Shown here: piece by piece, positions 5,429 through 6,343 of the stretch
Layout: the number at the start of each line of letters is the position of its first letter
How positions within the stretch are numbered: the stretch's first letter is position 1
Assembly (NCBI GenBank): GCA_025450355.1
Contig: JANWHR010000238.1
Span: 1 to 6,343 of the forward strand
Reading direction: 5' to 3'
Length of the DNA: 6,343 bases
From: Micropepsaceae bacterium
GTDB taxonomy: Bacteria; Pseudomonadota; Alphaproteobacteria; Micropepsales; Micropepsaceae
Notes under the pieces: model-generated
What the model was told of the DNA's origin: nothing
The model's input: the letters and a program-made list of their open reading frames with translations, nothing else
Databases searched by the model: none
Made by a program: the position numbers and the translations under genes

Positions 5429-6343
5429 GGTGATATCGATTTGCGAGCGGTCATGACGGACCATGACGGGTACGATTTCGCCGGCCCGCACCGGCATCAA
5501 ATGCGGGAAACGGTGCAGCATGTGAGTCCAGTGACCACAGAATTCTGCATCCGGCGAGGGACGGTTTTCGTAGCGCGTTTCCGCATCCAGCTCCAGCCGG
5601 AGCCATTGCAGCACGCCTGCGCATGGTCCGGAAAGCGTCGCCTCCAGCGCGTGCGGTGAGCTGGCTCTGGGAAATTGTCGCTGGCTGAAGTCAAACCGTA
5701 CCAGCTCGGCGTCCAGCGACATGGCGTGATGCGGTATGCCGTTGAAGCTGACCGGAAGGCGAGAGGGCGCAAAGTCGTTGAAGGCCGAGAGATCGAACCC
5801 CGCGACACGGTCGACGAACAGCAGTCCGGAGAGGCGCGTGCCGCCCGCAAGATAACCCATCACCGATGCCGCCCGCGGAATGATCACTGCATCCGGAGTC
5901 AACAGGTTGGCATGCGCATGTTCCAGCGTCTGAAAGATTCCTTCACCCACCACGCCGCTGGCAAAAGTCTCGGTGATCAGGACCTCGGCAGGCTCCTTCA
6001 CATCGGCGCCTGGGATCAGTTCGGCGGATGGCTTTGCGGCCACGGTGATTCTGTCCGCCAATCCGTTGGCGGCTATGATTTCCCGCGCGCGTTCGGCGAC
6101 AATGCCAATACTTTCGCAGGTAGTGACATGCGCCGCGCCAGCACGCGCCGCCATCATCGCCAGCAGCCCCGCCCCGGTGCCGATATCCAGCACGCGCTTG
6201 CCCTTCACCGCCCGCCGGATCGCCGCCTCATAGGCTGCATTGCGTTTTGTGTCGTCCAGCATGGCGAAATGCCAGGCAGGTACGACGTCGTGATAGGCGT
6301 TCCGCAAATTGGTTTTAGCATGTGCGAAATCGGGCCTCAGTTC
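5417..6343 (-). CDS. TPR-PRMT-like protein arginine methyltransferase, 5' end beyond window edge
   Basis: The frame is open from the right edge to the TAA at 5419-5417, giving 308 residues of a longer protein (numbered here from the edge). It is a class I SAM-dependent methyltransferase: motif I VLDIGTGAG (51-59), post-I acidic Glu77 in TTCES, and ITETFASGVVGEGI (123-136) with Glu125 and Glu134. The last motif matches the PRMT7/PRMT9-type double-E loop that holds the arginine guanidinium. GHWTHMLHRFP (270-280) sits where PRMTs have the Thr-His-Trp loop, within a C-terminal beta-barrel-like region. The first residues, ELRPDFAHAKTNLRNAYH, look like a TPR repeat (compare L-x-P-x-x-A-x-A-x-x-N-L-x-x-A), as in human PRMT9, which has N-terminal TPRs. 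The substrate is unknown; cytoplasmic protein methylation is inferred. A TTG at 6307-6305 could start a 296-residue protein, but the TPR-like frame upstream argues against it. An L11-type or small-molecule methyltransferase is the main alternative. Confidence 0.8.
   Translation of the reverse strand, partial: ELRPDFAHAKTNLRNAYHDVVPAWHFAMLDDTKRNAAYEAAIRRAVKGKRVLDIGTGAGLLAMMAARAGAAHVTTCESIGIVAERAREIIAANGLADRITVAAKPSAELIPGADVKEPAEVLITETFASGVVGEGIFQTLEHAHANLLTPDAVIIPRAASVMGYLAGGTRLSGLLFVDRVAGFDLSAFNDFAPSRLPVSFNGIPHHAMSLDAELVRFDFSQRQFPRASSPHALEATLSGPCAGVLQWLRLELDAETRYENRPSPDAEFCGHWTHMLHRFPHLMPVRAGEIVPVMVRHDRSQIDITLLE

Noticed and set aside
1..6343. CRISPR array, tRNA/rRNA, insertion sequence or defence island
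   Set aside because: No regularly spaced repeats, tRNA-like cloverleaf, transposase motifs or defence-gene signatures were seen on either strand.

Overview
The window reads as a GC-rich chromosomal segment of a proteobacterium, most likely a soil-type alphaproteobacterium. That placement rests on remembered family resemblance of the encoded proteins and on base composition; it was not searched. No tRNA, rRNA, CRISPR array, insertion sequence or phage gene was seen. Five protein genes fill most of the window, and the first and last run off its edges.

Left part (1-3788): a divergent pair. On the minus strand is the N-terminal 234 residues of a class V PLP aminotransferase that closely resembles serine-glyoxylate aminotransferase. 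On the plus strand, after an 88-bp shared gap, is a 998-residue flavoprotein/iron-sulfur fusion of the GlcD+GlcF or YdiJ type. It has an FAD-binding PCMH domain, an FAD oxidase C-terminal domain, a ferredoxin-like Fe-S module and two CCG domains. Such enzymes oxidise D-2-hydroxyacids. Next to a glyoxylate-using aminotransferase, glycolate or another 2-hydroxyacid is a reasonable but unproven substrate.

Middle (3789-4551): a 237-bp non-coding stretch holds a possible terminator for the oxidase and several dyad symmetries. One of these, an 18-bp palindrome, sits between the -35 and -10 of a good promoter candidate. This promoter and a strong Shine-Dalgarno serve a 129-residue basic protein that I do not recognise. 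That protein has a helical N-terminus, an Arg/Gly-rich linker and a C-terminal part that looks like a winged helix-turn-helix, so it may be a nucleoid-associated or regulatory DNA-binding protein. The gap after it (4416-4551) lies between convergent genes and contains three consecutive hairpins, one resembling a bidirectional terminator. Together these may form a dispersed intergenic repeat.

Right part (4552-6343): two minus-strand genes only 4 bp apart. The upstream gene, cut by the window edge, is a protein-arginine-methyltransferase-like enzyme with the double-E loop typical of PRMT7/PRMT9. Its reading frame continues upstream into what looks like a TPR repeat, so the full protein is probably a TPR-PRMT fusion. 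The downstream gene encodes a secreted protein of an uncharacterised family.

The most interesting points are the bacterial TPR-PRMT-like protein, the nearby small protein with a GAR/RGG-like linker (a possible methylation substrate, speculative), and the palindrome-rich control region in front of that small gene.
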